DNA of 64,000 bases from CAIUGU01 sp963819685 (GTDB taxonomy: Bacteria; Pseudomonadota; Gammaproteobacteria; Steroidobacterales; Steroidobacteraceae), in the NCBI GenBank assembly GCA_963819685.1, contig CAWFXI010000004.1, forward strand, positions 1 through 64,000. Reading direction: 5' to 3'. The stretch's first letter is position 1. Every line of letters begins with the position of its first letter. Shown piece by piece: positions 11,050 through 20,203 of the stretch. The translations under genes were made by a program, and so were the position numbers. The notes under the pieces were generated by a model. It made no database searches. It saw nothing but the letters and a program-made list of their open reading frames with translations, and had not been told where the DNA came from.

Positions 11050-12547
11050 ATGACCCAGGAGCTCCTGCAGATCGAGCATGTGTCCAAGGCATTTGGCGGC
11101 ACTCATGCACTGGTCGATGCGCGACCTGCAGCTCTCACGCCGGAGCCGTCACGGCTCTGCTCGGCGAGAACGGTGCCGGCAAGTCGACGCTGGTCAAGAT
11201 TCTGACCGGCATCCATCGCCCCGATACGGCGACGCATCCTGCATGGATGGCAAAGAGGTATCGATCCAGTCGCCGGTCCATGCGCGCCAGCTCGGCATCA
11301 GCGTCATTCACCAGGAGTCGCGTGGTCTTCGATGATCTGTCGGTCGCGGAAAACATTTTTGTCGGGGCTTACCCCAGGGGAGCAGGGCTTCGTCGACTGG
11401 CGCACAATGAACAGCCGAGCGACGGACCTGCTCGCCAACTGCATCGACCCTGCGATCGACCCCAGGCAACCCATGAGAGAGTTGAGTGTCGCCCGCAAAC
11501 ACCTCGTCCAGATTGCGCGTGCACTGGCAAGCAAGGCGCGGATTGTCATCATGGACGAACCCACTGCAGCCCTCTCGCATCATGAAGCCGAGGAACTCCT
11601 GCAGATCGTGCGTCAACTGCAAGATCCCGGGACACGCCGTGCTGTTCATCAGTCACAAGTTTGAAGAAGTGACTGCAGTCGCCGACCGGTATGCCGTGTT
11701 TCGCGATGGCGTCAGCGTGGGTGAAGGGTTGATGACAGAAACAACGCTCGATGCGCTGGTGACGCTGATGGTCGGGCGTTCGATCGAGCAGGTATTTCCG
11801 AAAGTCGAGGCAAGCATTGGCCAGGAGATTCTACGTATCGAATCACTGTCGCGAGGTGAGGAATTTGCAGACGTGAGCTTCAGCGTTGCGCAGAGGTGAA
11901 ATCCTCGGGATTTACGGATTGATCGGCTCCGGACGCAGTGAAGTCATGCAGGCCCTGTTTGGACTGACCCGCGCAGATGCGGGCCATCTTTCGCTCGACG
12001 GCCGGAGAATCGCCATCAACTCTCCAGCAGCTGCGATCCGCGAGGGCTTAGCCTACGTTCCTGAGGACCGACAGGTGCAAGGGGCCGTTCTGGGGCTGCC
12101 TATTCGCGACAACATGGCGCTCCCCAGCCTCGCGCGCCCACGCCACGGCAGGTTTCGTCAGCTACCGCACGCGAAGCTGCGAGCGCCGACGACTGGGCTT
12201 CGCGTCTCAACGTGAAGTGCCGCGATACCGGGCAGGACATTCGGGAACTGTCGGGAGGCAATCAGCAGAAGGTCGTGCTGGCCAAATGGCTGATGACGAA
12301 GCCACGCGTATTGATGCTCGATGAGCCCACCAAGGGGATCGATATCGGTTCCAAGGCCGCCGTGCATCGTCTCATCAGTGAACTGGCACAGCAGGGTCTC
12401 GCGGTCATTCTGGTGTCATCTGAGCTACCAGAGGTCCTCGGCATGGCCGATCGCGTACTCGTCATGCGCCGCGGTCGGGTCCGAGGCTCGTTCGAGCGGG
12501 CAGAAGCGACGCCTGAAGCCATCCTGCGCGTGGCGACGGACGCCTGA
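11050..12547 (+). pseudogene. rhaT: Rhamnose ABC transporter ATPase (two ABC domains), frameshifted
   Basis: Sugar-importer ATPase with tandem ABC domains, about 500 residues. Domain 1 shows LLQIEHVSKAFGGTHAL, Walker A GENGAGKST (near 11165), Walker B IVIMDEPTAAL and the H-loop LFISHKFEEV. Domain 2 has the degenerate Walker A GLIGSGRSE, signature LSGGNQQKV (near 12247), VLMLDEPTKGIDIG and VSSELPEVLGMADR. This asymmetry is normal for monosaccharide importers. Shifts near 11125, 11150, 11235, 11325, 11375, 11630, 11895 and 12170 break the frame. It follows rhaS by 29 nt and precedes rhaP by 4 nt. Confidence 0.85.
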
Positions 12548-12551
12548 CCCC

Positions 12552-13544
12552 GTGTTTCGCAAGCAGATCAACTGGCCTTTCAACGCGCGGGAGCTGGGTC
12601 TTGCGACGCTTACGCTGTTGCTGTTCATCGTGGTGGCGTCGCTGTACCCGGAGTTCGCAACGGCCGCCACCCTGAAGAATTCCTTCGATGACACCGCCAT
12701 TCTCATGCTGATGGCGCTTGGCCAGATGGGCGTCATTCTCACCCGCGCCATCGATCTGTCAGTCGCCGCGAACATGGCGCTGACCGGCATGTGCGTCGCC
12801 CTGTTGAATCAGGCATACCCCGACGCAGGGATCGCATGGATCCTGCTGGCCAGCCTGGCAATGGGGGCCCTGCTGGGCGCCTGCAATGGTCTGCTGATCT
12901 GGCTGCTGCGAGATTCCCTCCATCGTCGTGACGCTGGGCACGATGGCGATCTATCGCGGACTCGTATTCGTCGTCTCTGGCGGCAAGTGGATCACCAGCA
13001 ATGAAATGTCGCCGACGTTCATGGGCTGGGTCCGGCTCGAGGCCGGTGGATTCAGCATGCTTTCATGGCTCGCGGTGGCAGGCACTCTGATGATGTGGCT
13101 GCTGTTCCGCCGGACGACACTGGGCCGCACTCTCTATCGCGGTCGGCAGCAACCCTGCCGGGGCTGTCTATGCCGGGCTCAGTCCGGGCCGTTCACAGTT
13201 CAAGGCATTTACCCTGTCAGGCGCCATTGCGGGCCTGTGCGGATACCTCACTGTTGCCAGGTTTGCAGTGGCGTACACCGACGTGGCGTTCGGCTTTGAA
13301 CTGCAGGTCATTGCCGCCTGTGTTATTGGCGGAGTCTCGATCGCAGGCGGGGTCGGGACGGTCGCGGGCGTGGTCCTCGGCTGCCTGTTTCTCGGGCTCG
13401 TCCGGAATGCACTGCCCCATGGCCGGCATCTCGCCGTTCTGGCAGATGGCGATCAGCGGCGCCGTCATCACGGCAGCCGTCGTCATGAACGCACGCACCG
13501 CCGGCAAAGAGCAGCGACACATTCTGGAAAAGGTGACGACGTGA
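12552..13544 (+). pseudogene. rhaP: Rhamnose ABC transporter permease 1, frameshifted
   Basis: Inner-membrane permease of the monosaccharide-importer (BPD_transp_2) family with many hydrophobic segments. Blocks include LMLMALGQMGVILTRAIDLSVAANMALTG, LLIWLL.IPSIVVTLGTMAIYRGL, the cytoplasmic coupling region AVGSNPAGAVYAG read in a shifted frame, and VIAACVIGGVSIAGGVGTVAGVVLGC. The GTG start is 4 nt after the rhaT stop. The TGA stop (13542-13544) overlaps the GTG start of rhaQ, a sign of translational coupling. Shifts occur near 12910, 13140 and 13425. Confidence 0.82.
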
Positions 13545-14561
13545 GCAGCGCGGCCAACGCTTCACGGCAAGCCGGAGCATCGCGCAGCGTGCTCCGGAAA
13601 ATGCTGCGCTGGGAACTCTTCCTGGCGCTGGTTCTGGCCGCCGATTTCATCGTCAATGCGCTGCTGTCGCCCTACTTCCTCGATCCCGTGACGCTGTCGG
13701 ACGCGACGTTCAACTTCACGGAGAAGGCCATCGTCGCGCTGCCAATGGCGTTACTGATCCTGATCCGTGAGATCGATATCTCCGTCGCCGGCCATAATTG
13801 CACTGGCCTCCGTTACGATGGGTCTGGGTGCAGCTGCAGGGCGCCGGGATGCCGCTGATCATCGCAATCGGTCTCGGCACCGGCGTTGCTGGCCGGCATC
13901 GTCAATGGCGTGCTGGTCACGCTGTTGCGGGTACCGTCCATCGTCGCCACGATCGGTACGATGAGCCTCTTCCGCGGTATTGCGTATGGGGTTCTGGGCG
14001 ATCGGGTGCTGCGCTCCTACCCCGCCGATTTCGCGTATTTCGGTCAGGGTTATGTTGCCGGATTGCTGTCGTTTGAACTGCAGCCTGTTCGCGATACTTG
14101 CACTTGTAGCTGGAGTGGTTCTGCATTTCACGATTGCCGGACGACGGCTCTACGCCATCGGCGCCAATGCCGTTGCGGCGCGCTTCTCCGGAGTCAGGGT
14201 CGAAGCCTGCCGTTTCTGGCTGTTCGTCGCTACGGGGGCTGCCAGCGGTATCGCCGCGATATTGCTGACTTCGCGCCTTGGCTCTACGCGACCATCCATC
14301 GCGCAGGGCTGGGAACTCGAGATCATCAGCATCGTCATTCTGGGTGGAATCTCGATCGCTGGCGGGCGTGGGTCAATCCTCGGCGTCGTGCTCGCCGCAG
14401 TGCTCATGGGGTTCGTCACGTTCGGCCTTGGCCTTTTCAACATTCCTGGCATCGTGATGTCAATCATTGTTGGAGTCATGCTGATCGTCGTCGTGGGAGC
14501 ACCGGTTATTGCCAGGAAATGGGCGGCGCGCCGCCGTACGTTCGCGCGGACGGCAAGCTGA
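13541..14561 (+). pseudogene. rhaQ: Rhamnose ABC transporter permease 2, frameshifted
   Basis: Second permease of the same family, pairing with RhaP to form the membrane channel. Visible blocks are LLILIREIDISVA, IIALASVTMGLG, LLAGIVNGVLVTLLRVPSIVATIGTMSLFRG, RLYAIGANAVAARFSG (coupling helix region) and ISIVILGGISIAGGRGSILGVVLAA. It ends with a basic tail. The GTG start overlaps the rhaP stop. Shifts occur near 13790, 13840, 13885 and 14080. From about 14090 onward the frame is clean, and the heavy frameshifting of the window stops here. Confidence 0.82.
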
Positions 14562-14562
14562 G

Positions 14563-15966
14563 ATGCCAGGCGAAGCGATCGGGGTCATCGATATCGGCAA
14601 GACCCATGCGAGATTGCTGGTCGTCGAAGGCGATACCGGGGCATTGTTGTGGAGCCAGCAACATGAGTGCCAGCCACGCAGCGGTCCGATCATGCGGGAA
14701 CTTGACATCCACGGTCTCGAAACCTGGCTGGTGACTGCGCTGCGGAACGCACCCGACAAAGCCCGACTTCGCACGTTGGTGCCTGTCGCGCATGGGGCAG
14801 CAGCTGTCCTGCTTGATGCGCAAGGGAACGCACTGCTCGCGCCCGACTATGAAGACCCCACATTCGAGAGCACAGCGGAATCGTATCGACCTCTGCGCGA
14901 TCCATTTGACGCCACGTTCTCGCCCTTCCTGCCCCTGGGTCTGAATCTGGGCCGGCAGCTGCACTACGTCCAGACCCTGCATCCGCGAGTGTGGAACACG
15001 GTCGCAACCGTCCTGCTCTATCCGCAGTACTGGGCATGGCGCTTCTCGGGTGTGGCGGCAAGCGAACTGACGTCGCTGGGATGTCACACCGACTTGTGGC
15101 GTCCCGTTGAACGGCGCTACTCGGAAGTCGCAGTTCAGCAAGGCTGGGCGGCGCTGCTGCCACCCTTGAAAAGCCCGCAAGAGTCACTGGGAGCGATTTC
15201 ACCCTTGCTGGCGAGGGCCACCGGCCTCGATCCCGGCTGCCGCGTGCTCTGCGGCATTCATGATTCCAACGCGTCCTGGCTCTGTCATCTGGCAGCTCGC
15301 GACAGCGATCGAGCATTCGCCGTCATATCCAGCGGCACGTGGACCGTGATCATGGCGCATGGCACGCCTCTGACGGCCTTGACTGAACGGGATGACATGC
15401 TCGCCAACGTCGACGCCCACGGCAATTTAACGGCGACTGCGCGCTTCATGGGAGGGCGTGAGTATCAGGTCATTGCCGGCAAACACGGCATGCATAGCAC
15501 GCCCGGCATGGCTGAAGCCGGTATCGTTATGGATCGGGGTGCGATGGCGTTGCCCTGCTTCGCCGCGGCAGGTGGTCCATTTGCGCACAAGCAAGGCCAT
15601 ATCATTGATGGTGAGAATCTGCGGCCAGCTGAACTCGCGGCGCTCGCGACTTTGTATATCACACTGATGACCGACCTGCTGCTCGACAAGCTCGCCTTCA
15701 CCGGCGATGTCATCGTGGATGGTCCGCTGGCAATGAATGGGCTGTACTCGAGCCTGCTGGCCGGGCTTCGACGCGGTGACCGCATCCTAATCAGCGACAG
15801 GATCGCTGGCGCGGCAACGGCTGCTCGCCATCTGGCCGGCTATACCATTGGCTCATCGAACGGCAAGCCAGTACAGCCGGCATTCGCTGATCGCCTTTCT
15901 ACCTACCGGAACAGATGGCGCAACCAGCTCGCGGTCACCTATTCGTATTCTGCGCAGGGCCCATAG
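14563..15966 (+). CDS. rhaB: L-rhamnulokinase-like FGGY carbohydrate kinase
   Basis: Intact FGGY-family sugar kinase of 467 residues. The N-terminal phosphate-1 motif is IGVIDIGKTHARLLVV, the central ATPase region has GIHDSNASW and VISSGTWTVIM, and the C-terminal adenosine motif is DVIVDGPLAMNGLYSSLLAGL. It would phosphorylate L-rhamnulose to L-rhamnulose-1-phosphate for RhaEW. The assignment to rhamnulose rests mainly on its place as last gene of the rhaSTPQ operon (ATG one base after the rhaQ stop); the family alone also covers fuculose and other sugars. An upstream in-frame ATG inside rhaQ exists but has the less likely context. It ends base-to-base against the convergent cupin gene. Confidence 0.85.
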   Translation: MPGEAIGVIDIGKTHARLLVVEGDTGALLWSQQHECQPRSGPIMRELDIHGLETWLVTALRNAPDKARLRTLVPVAHGAAAVLLDAQGNALLAPDYEDPTFESTAESYRPLRDPFDATFSPFLPLGLNLGRQLHYVQTLHPRVWNTVATVLLYPQYWAWRFSGVAASELTSLGCHTDLWRPVERRYSEVAVQQGWAALLPPLKSPQESLGAISPLLARATGLDPGCRVLCGIHDSNASWLCHLAARDSDRAFAVISSGTWTVIMAHGTPLTALTERDDMLANVDAHGNLTATARFMGGREYQVIAGKHGMHSTPGMAEAGIVMDRGAMALPCFAAAGGPFAHKQGHIIDGENLRPAELAALATLYITLMTDLLLDKLAFTGDVIVDGPLAMNGLYSSLLAGLRRGDRILISDRIAGAATAARHLAGYTIGSSNGKPVQPAFADRLSTYRNRWRNQLAVTYSYSAQGP

Positions 15967-16524
15967 CTACTGGTCTTCGGCGCTGGACTCGAGCAGCACG
16001 ATGCCGAGTCGGCACACGTCCTTGCTGCGATTGACCCAGGAGTGATTCGTGCTGCGCTGGATCAGCACATCGCCAGCCTTGAGATGCACTTCACTGTCGT
16101 CAAGCAGCAGGTCGATCTCCCCATACATGACGATGATGTAGTCGATCGTCGCCGTGCGGTGCATGAATGGATGTCGCGACGGAAACTTCGAATGTATATG
16201 CGCGTCACCGAGAATCTTCTCCATGTGATCGAGCGGCAGCTTGTCGACTTCAGGCGGTGTCGGCGGAAACTCGACGATGCGGAATATCGATCCGTTCTTC
16301 GGTGGCGGGATGCTTACCTTCCGTTGGGCAACGTCCACGGACCCTGCAACATCGGCCGGCGTTTCATCGGTCAGCCACAGCACGAACTGCCGTACGCCGG
16401 ATGTCTTGAGCGGTTCATGCGCATACGGACCGATCTCGCTGTCAAAGGCGACGACCGACCGGCCATCTGCAGCGTGAGTGGTCACCACGCGCCGGATTCC
16501 CCTGGGTATATTCATGGATGACAT
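15967..16524 (-). CDS. Cupin-domain protein
   Basis: About 185 residues with a C-terminal single cupin barrel: FMHRTATIDYIIVMYGEIDLLLDDSEVHLKAGDVLIQRSTNHSWVNR contains the two conserved cupin motifs (here His after the first strand, and G(D)VLIQ..NHSWVN), so a metal-binding fold is plausible. The N-terminal half (RRVVTTHAADGRSVVAFDSE) matches a common architecture of small sugar- or aromatic-compound-associated cupins. No signal peptide is seen, so it is cytoplasmic. It is convergent with the kinase and divergent from LacI gene 1, sharing its operator-bearing promoter region. The substrate is unknown. The start may be 16524 or the Met at 16515. Confidence 0.75.
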   Translation of the reverse strand: MSSMNIPRGIRRVVTTHAADGRSVVAFDSEIGPYAHEPLKTSGVRQFVLWLTDETPADVAGSVDVAQRKVSIPPPKNGSIFRIVEFPPTPPEVDKLPLDHMEKILGDAHIHSKFPSRHPFMHRTATIDYIIVMYGEIDLLLDDSEVHLKAGDVLIQRSTNHSWVNRSKDVCRLGIVLLESSAEDQ

Positions 16525-16719
16525 CTCCTGCTGGTCCCTGGTTTTTCATGTGCGCCATCGCTTGACGCAAGCGATCGGCACGTCGCAAAGGTTGCCCGTA
16601 GTCCCCTGAAATGTCGCCTGCAGCACTGTGTCGGGACTGCAGCAAAAATGGTCCGCAACTGCATCGGCTTCAAGGCGGGTCGATTTGATGATTGGCAGTC
16701 GGACTGGACAAAGGTCGAC

Positions 16720-16735
16720 TTGACAACGCTGTCAA
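16720..16735. promoter_or_regulatory. LacI-type operator, motif A
   Basis: Palindrome TTGACAACGCTGTCAA with central CG, 39 bp before LacI gene 1 and between it and the divergent cupin gene. The 14-bp core TGACAACGCTGTCA is identical to the one at 40017-40030 before the second LacI gene. Even-length palindromes centred on CG are typical LacI-family operators. Autoregulation or cross-regulation is inferred. Confidence 0.75.
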
Positions 16736-16774
16736 CACTGCAGAAGCCTGCACCAATCAGGTAACCTACGTTGT

Positions 16775-17794
16775 ATGTCAACCATCAAGGATGTTGCGCG
16801 CGCCGCGCGGGTTTCGGTCGCAACAGTATCGAGAACCCTCTCCTCTCCTGACTCCGTCAGGGCGGCAACCCGTGAACGAGTCGAAGCAGCGATCCGCAAG
16901 ACCGGTTACCGCCCGAATGCACTGGCGAGCCGGTTGCGCAGGCAGAAGAGCGACAGCATTGTCGTTGTCGTACCCTCCATCCACAATCCGTTTTTCTCGA
17001 ATGTCATCCGCGGCATCGAGAACCTTGCCCACTTGAGCGGCTACAAGGTGCTGCTGGGTGAAAGCCAGGGCAACCAGGAGCGGCTCGACAGTTACGCGGG
17101 CATGCTGGCCCGGAAAGAAGCGGATGGTCTGATTCTGCTGGGCGCACTGCTGCCTTCCATCCTGAAGGACCCGGCTGCATCGAACGACGGTCCCATCCCT
17201 GTCGTGTCGGCCTGCGAGTACTTTGAGCACATCCAGCTGCCGAATGTCCGCATCGACAATGTCGGCGCAGCAGTCATGGCAACCGATCACCTGATTCGCC
17301 TGGGCCACACGCGCATCGCGAAGATCACCGGACCTTTACACAATCCGTTGAGCCGGGACCGGCTGGCCGGCTTCCGGCAGAGCATGAGCCAGGCAAAACT
17401 CAAAGTGGACGAGGAGCTGATCGTCAACGGCGATTTCTCGGCACCCTCGGGTTATGCAGCAATGAAGAACATACTGGGCAAACAGGTGCGGCCGACGGGT
17501 GTCTTCTGTTCCAACGATGAAATGGCCATCGGCGCGGCTCGCGCAATCAAGGAAACCCGACTCAAGATCCCGCGCGATATCTCCATTATCGGCTTCGACG
17601 ATATCCGCTTTTCCGGTTACTGCGATCCGCCGCTGACGACCATTCACCAGCCCCAGGCGGCGATCGGTGAAATGGCGATGCAACTCATGATCGAGATGCT
17701 GCAGGACGAAGTCGATCGCGCGGGCGATGCAGTGCGCACTATCGTGCTGCCGCATTCACTGATCGTGCGGACTTCGACGGGCAGGGCCAGGTAG
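16775..17794 (+). CDS. LacI-family transcriptional regulator 1
   Basis: 339 residues. The N-terminal LacI helix-turn-helix is TIKDVARAARVSVATVSRTLSS, followed by the hinge helix TGYRPNALASRLRR. The rest is a periplasmic-binding-protein-like sensor (SDSIVVVVPSIHNPFFSNVIRGIE, DGLILLG, GHTRIAKITGP, PTGVFCSNDEMAIGAARA, IIGFDDIRFSGYCDPPLTTIHQP). Recognition-helix residues VSVATVSR match GalR and CcpA, which bind TGTAANCGNTTACA-type sites, so it may read motif B of this window. It sits between the rhamnose island and the sugar-oxidation region. Its own promoter carries motif A. The effector is probably a sugar, identity unknown. Confidence 0.9.
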   Translation: MSTIKDVARAARVSVATVSRTLSSPDSVRAATRERVEAAIRKTGYRPNALASRLRRQKSDSIVVVVPSIHNPFFSNVIRGIENLAHLSGYKVLLGESQGNQERLDSYAGMLARKEADGLILLGALLPSILKDPAASNDGPIPVVSACEYFEHIQLPNVRIDNVGAAVMATDHLIRLGHTRIAKITGPLHNPLSRDRLAGFRQSMSQAKLKVDEELIVNGDFSAPSGYAAMKNILGKQVRPTGVFCSNDEMAIGAARAIKETRLKIPRDISIIGFDDIRFSGYCDPPLTTIHQPQAAIGEMAMQLMIEMLQDEVDRAGDAVRTIVLPHSLIVRTSTGRAR

Positions 17795-18041
17795 CTGCCG
17801 ACGCGGACTTGTCATCCAATGACCACGTCCCGCTGGCATGCGTCACTCGTCTGCAATCAATTCAAGCTCTCATGCCATACCCCAGGCACATGCGCGTCAG
17901 GTGGGTGCGGAACACCGCAGGTTTCTGCTGATTCATGAATTTAGCTCCCCTGGCTTTCTAGGTTTATCGAACTGATTCTTATCTCTCGATCCAGCACTAC
18001 TGCGAACTCTGCCGACCAGACATTCCGTTGTGTCAATGTGA

Positions 18042-18983
18042 TCAGGCAAGGGCTTGCCTGATGTATTCCACGCATTTGCCCACTTCCACGAGCGGCGACT
18101 GCTCACTCTTGTACTCATACTCGATCAGGCACGGAATGGGATAGCGTTCCTTCTTGATCAGCTGCAACACTTCCTTGATAGGCGTGTCGCCCTCTCCCCA
18201 TGGCATGTTCGGACCGTTGTCGCGCTTGCGATCCTTGAGGTGCAGGTAGCTGATGCGGTCGTGATGCGTCTGGATGAAGCTGACCGGATCCAGATTCGCC
18301 CCGACGAAATGACCGATGTCGAGATTGATCCGGTAGTTCTTCGACATCGCGAGCACCTCGTCCATGCTGGCGATGGTTGCCACTTCATTTGGATGATCCA
18401 CATTGGAGTGATTGTGGAAGCAGAGTCTGACGCCGTGCTTCTCGGCAAATGGCACGACACGTTTGCCCATGGCCACCCGCGTCTGGTTGGTACCGATGTC
18501 CGTGATGCCCATCGAACGAACGGCTGCCAGGGTCTTGTCGATTTCCGTATCGGTGAAGTCATCCGCCAGCGTCAGCGAGTAGCCAATGAGTTCGATGCCG
18601 GCCTTGTCAAAGCGACGGCGAATCCCCTGCCAGTAGGACGCGGGCGTATCGATGCGCCAGCGCCGAATGTCTTCGCGCGCCTTGACCATGGCGGCATTGG
18701 CGGGATCAACTTCATATTGACCATTGCGGGTAAGCAGTGGTTGTTCGGGCTGGACCATCGTCGCCCACAGCTCGGCAACCCCAAGCCCGGTGGCTGCGCA
18801 GCCGCGCAGGCCCGTCTCCAGAAAGTCCTCGCCCGGAACGCGCGGCGCTTCCCTGAAGGAATACGTAATAGCGCCGATGCGCACACCACCAATCGTGGGA
18901 CTCAATGTCATCGCCCCTGCGCGCCCGAGCGCCAATGCTCCCAACGTGGCAAGCGTGAAGTCACGGCGGGTAAGGGTTTGCAT
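18042..18983 (-). CDS. Tat-exported TIM-barrel sugar isomerase/epimerase-like protein
   Basis: 313 residues. A twin-arginine signal (TRRDFTLATLGALALG) is followed by an AP-endonuclease-2-type TIM barrel (xylose isomerase-like). Conserved parts are IGAITYSFR at the first strand, GVAELWA, the metal-ligand candidates LCFHNHSN, NLDIGHFVGANLD, ISYLHLKDRKRD and LIEYEYKSEQ, and the end EVGKCVEYIRQAL. I chose ATG 18983 because the Tat signal starts there. It is last in a minus-strand operon behind two secreted unknowns and a DUF6152 protein. It resembles the Tat-exported barrel at 36176 (both have ITYSFR, HLKDR, PWG.GDTP and EVGKC.EY). Family members act on keto-sugars or keto-glycosides; the precise reaction here is unknown. 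Confidence 0.82.
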   Translation of the reverse strand: MQTLTRRDFTLATLGALALGRAGAMTLSPTIGGVRIGAITYSFREAPRVPGEDFLETGLRGCAATGLGVAELWATMVQPEQPLLTRNGQYEVDPANAAMVKAREDIRRWRIDTPASYWQGIRRRFDKAGIELIGYSLTLADDFTDTEIDKTLAAVRSMGITDIGTNQTRVAMGKRVVPFAEKHGVRLCFHNHSNVDHPNEVATIASMDEVLAMSKNYRINLDIGHFVGANLDPVSFIQTHHDRISYLHLKDRKRDNGPNMPWGEGDTPIKEVLQLIKKERYPIPCLIEYEYKSEQSPLVEVGKCVEYIRQALA

Positions 18984-18997
18984 GGCTGTGGGTATCC

Positions 18998-19771
18998 CTA
19001 GTCCTGCTTCGGGGGAACGATAGATTGACGCTGCAGCGGGTCGCCGGAATCGCACCACTCTTCGAGCGCATAGGTTTCCGGTGGCATCCGGAAATAGGTG
19101 AGCGCAAACGTGTGGGGCTGCTTGTATATTTTCGGATCGGTCCACGTGAACTGCACTTCGAGCTGTTGGCCGCCCTGAATCAGCCGGAAGCGCTGGGTCA
19201 ATTCCGTTTCAGGCGTTCGATAGCCGCCGCCGGGAATGCCACCCCCCGCAGTCATGCCCACGGTATGCACGACCAGCGTATCGCCTTCCCAGTGACCAAT
19301 CGAATGGCCTAGCCCTGACGGAGCGAGGCTGCCAGCGGGTGGATGGACCTGCCTGTCCAGGTAAATGCGCTGCGCGCCAGGCATCTCTGGAATGATCAGC
19401 ACTTCTGCATTGGTCTGCACGATGTCAATCGGCGCTGAGTGCGTCATGAAAAACGGAATCGCCACGCTCGCGCTGGTGAAACACCTGCCCGTCGTCACGA
19501 CGTAAGGGACCCCCGCGTCATTCGGTTTCCCGGTAGTGGGCGGCGTCAACTGCAGTGGGGGCGCCGTTGGCATCACGAATCCGTCGGCCAGTACCGCCTT
19601 GGGCAGGCTTTCGAGAATGCCGCCGAAGCTGCCACCCCCGACGGTGTCCCGACGCTCCCAGAAGCCGGTCAGATCGGCTCCAGCCGTAGTGCTTACCGCC
19701 GCGACGCTCACGATTGGAAACGCCGAAAGCATGAGCGCCAGGCTCAGCAGCAGCTGTGTGTATCGATTCAT
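18998..19771 (-). CDS. Secreted conserved protein of unknown function, type 1
   Basis: About 257 residues with a signal peptide (YTQLLLSLALMLSAFPIVSVAA). The mature part starts DLTGFWERRDTVGGGSF, a lead-in shared by four proteins in this window. Shared motifs are RIYLDR, GHSIGHWEGDTLVVHTVG, IPGGGYRTPETELTQRFRL and TWTDPKIYKQPHTF. The C-terminus has EEWCDSGDP and PPKQD. The protein at 23723 is its closest relative here (EWYCDASDP, PPKQE). Repeated beta-strand-like segments suggest a beta-sandwich or lipocalin-like fold, but I recognise no named family and no catalytic motif. It is transcribed after the DUF6152 gene and 14 nt before the Tat-exported TIM barrel. Start ATG 19771 places the signal peptide at the N-terminus. 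Confidence 0.7.
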   Translation of the reverse strand: MNRYTQLLLSLALMLSAFPIVSVAAVSTTAGADLTGFWERRDTVGGGSFGGILESLPKAVLADGFVMPTAPPLQLTPPTTGKPNDAGVPYVVTTGRCFTSASVAIPFFMTHSAPIDIVQTNAEVLIIPEMPGAQRIYLDRQVHPPAGSLAPSGLGHSIGHWEGDTLVVHTVGMTAGGGIPGGGYRTPETELTQRFRLIQGGQQLEVQFTWTDPKIYKQPHTFALTYFRMPPETYALEEWCDSGDPLQRQSIVPPKQD

Positions 19772-19801
19772 GCGTGACGTCTCATACATGGTTCCGGCGC
19801 C

Positions 19802-20185
19802 CTACTCCGCTTTTGGCCTGGCAATGTCGTGATACAGACGGGTGCCATCGGGAAGAATCACATAGAACAGCGACATGCCCTTCGAACCATCGCGCATGGG
19901 GTGGCCCACCAGCTTGATGCTGTCGCCGGGCTTGAAGGTATTTTTGGTCCAACCCTGGCGGCGCATGATGTTGGCACCGCCGCCTTCAACATCCCAGTTG
20001 CCAGCAAGTGAAGGCGTGGCTGACTTGACGACAATGTGCGTATGCGGATTGCCGAAGCGGTACTCAGTCACTGTGCCTTCCATCGTGACTTCCTTGTCCA
20101 TCTCGAAAGGCGCAAACGAATGATGGGCCAGCGCGACGCCGGAAACTATCAGCGCCGTCATTCCGCTCGTTAAAGACCATTTCAT
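19802..20185 (-). CDS. DUF6152 family secreted protein
   Basis: 127 residues. A signal peptide ends ALA, and the mature protein begins HHSFAPFEMDKEVTMEGTVTEYRFGNPHTHIVV, the hallmark of DUF6152. Next come GNWDVEGGGANIMRRQGWTKNTFKPGDSIKLVGHPMRDGSKG and YHDIARPK. It probably forms a small OB-like beta-barrel. The early HH and later H residues could bind metal, but function is unknown. ATG 20185 is supported by GAGGTGA upstream, better than the GTG at 20194. It is very similar to the protein at 25387, and each copy sits in a cassette with two of the secreted unknowns. Confidence 0.82.
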   Translation of the reverse strand: MKWSLTSGMTALIVSGVALAHHSFAPFEMDKEVTMEGTVTEYRFGNPHTHIVVKSATPSLAGNWDVEGGGANIMRRQGWTKNTFKPGDSIKLVGHPMRDGSKGMSLFYVILPDGTRLYHDIARPKAE

Positions 20186-20203
20186 CGCGATCACCTCAGC
20201 TAT

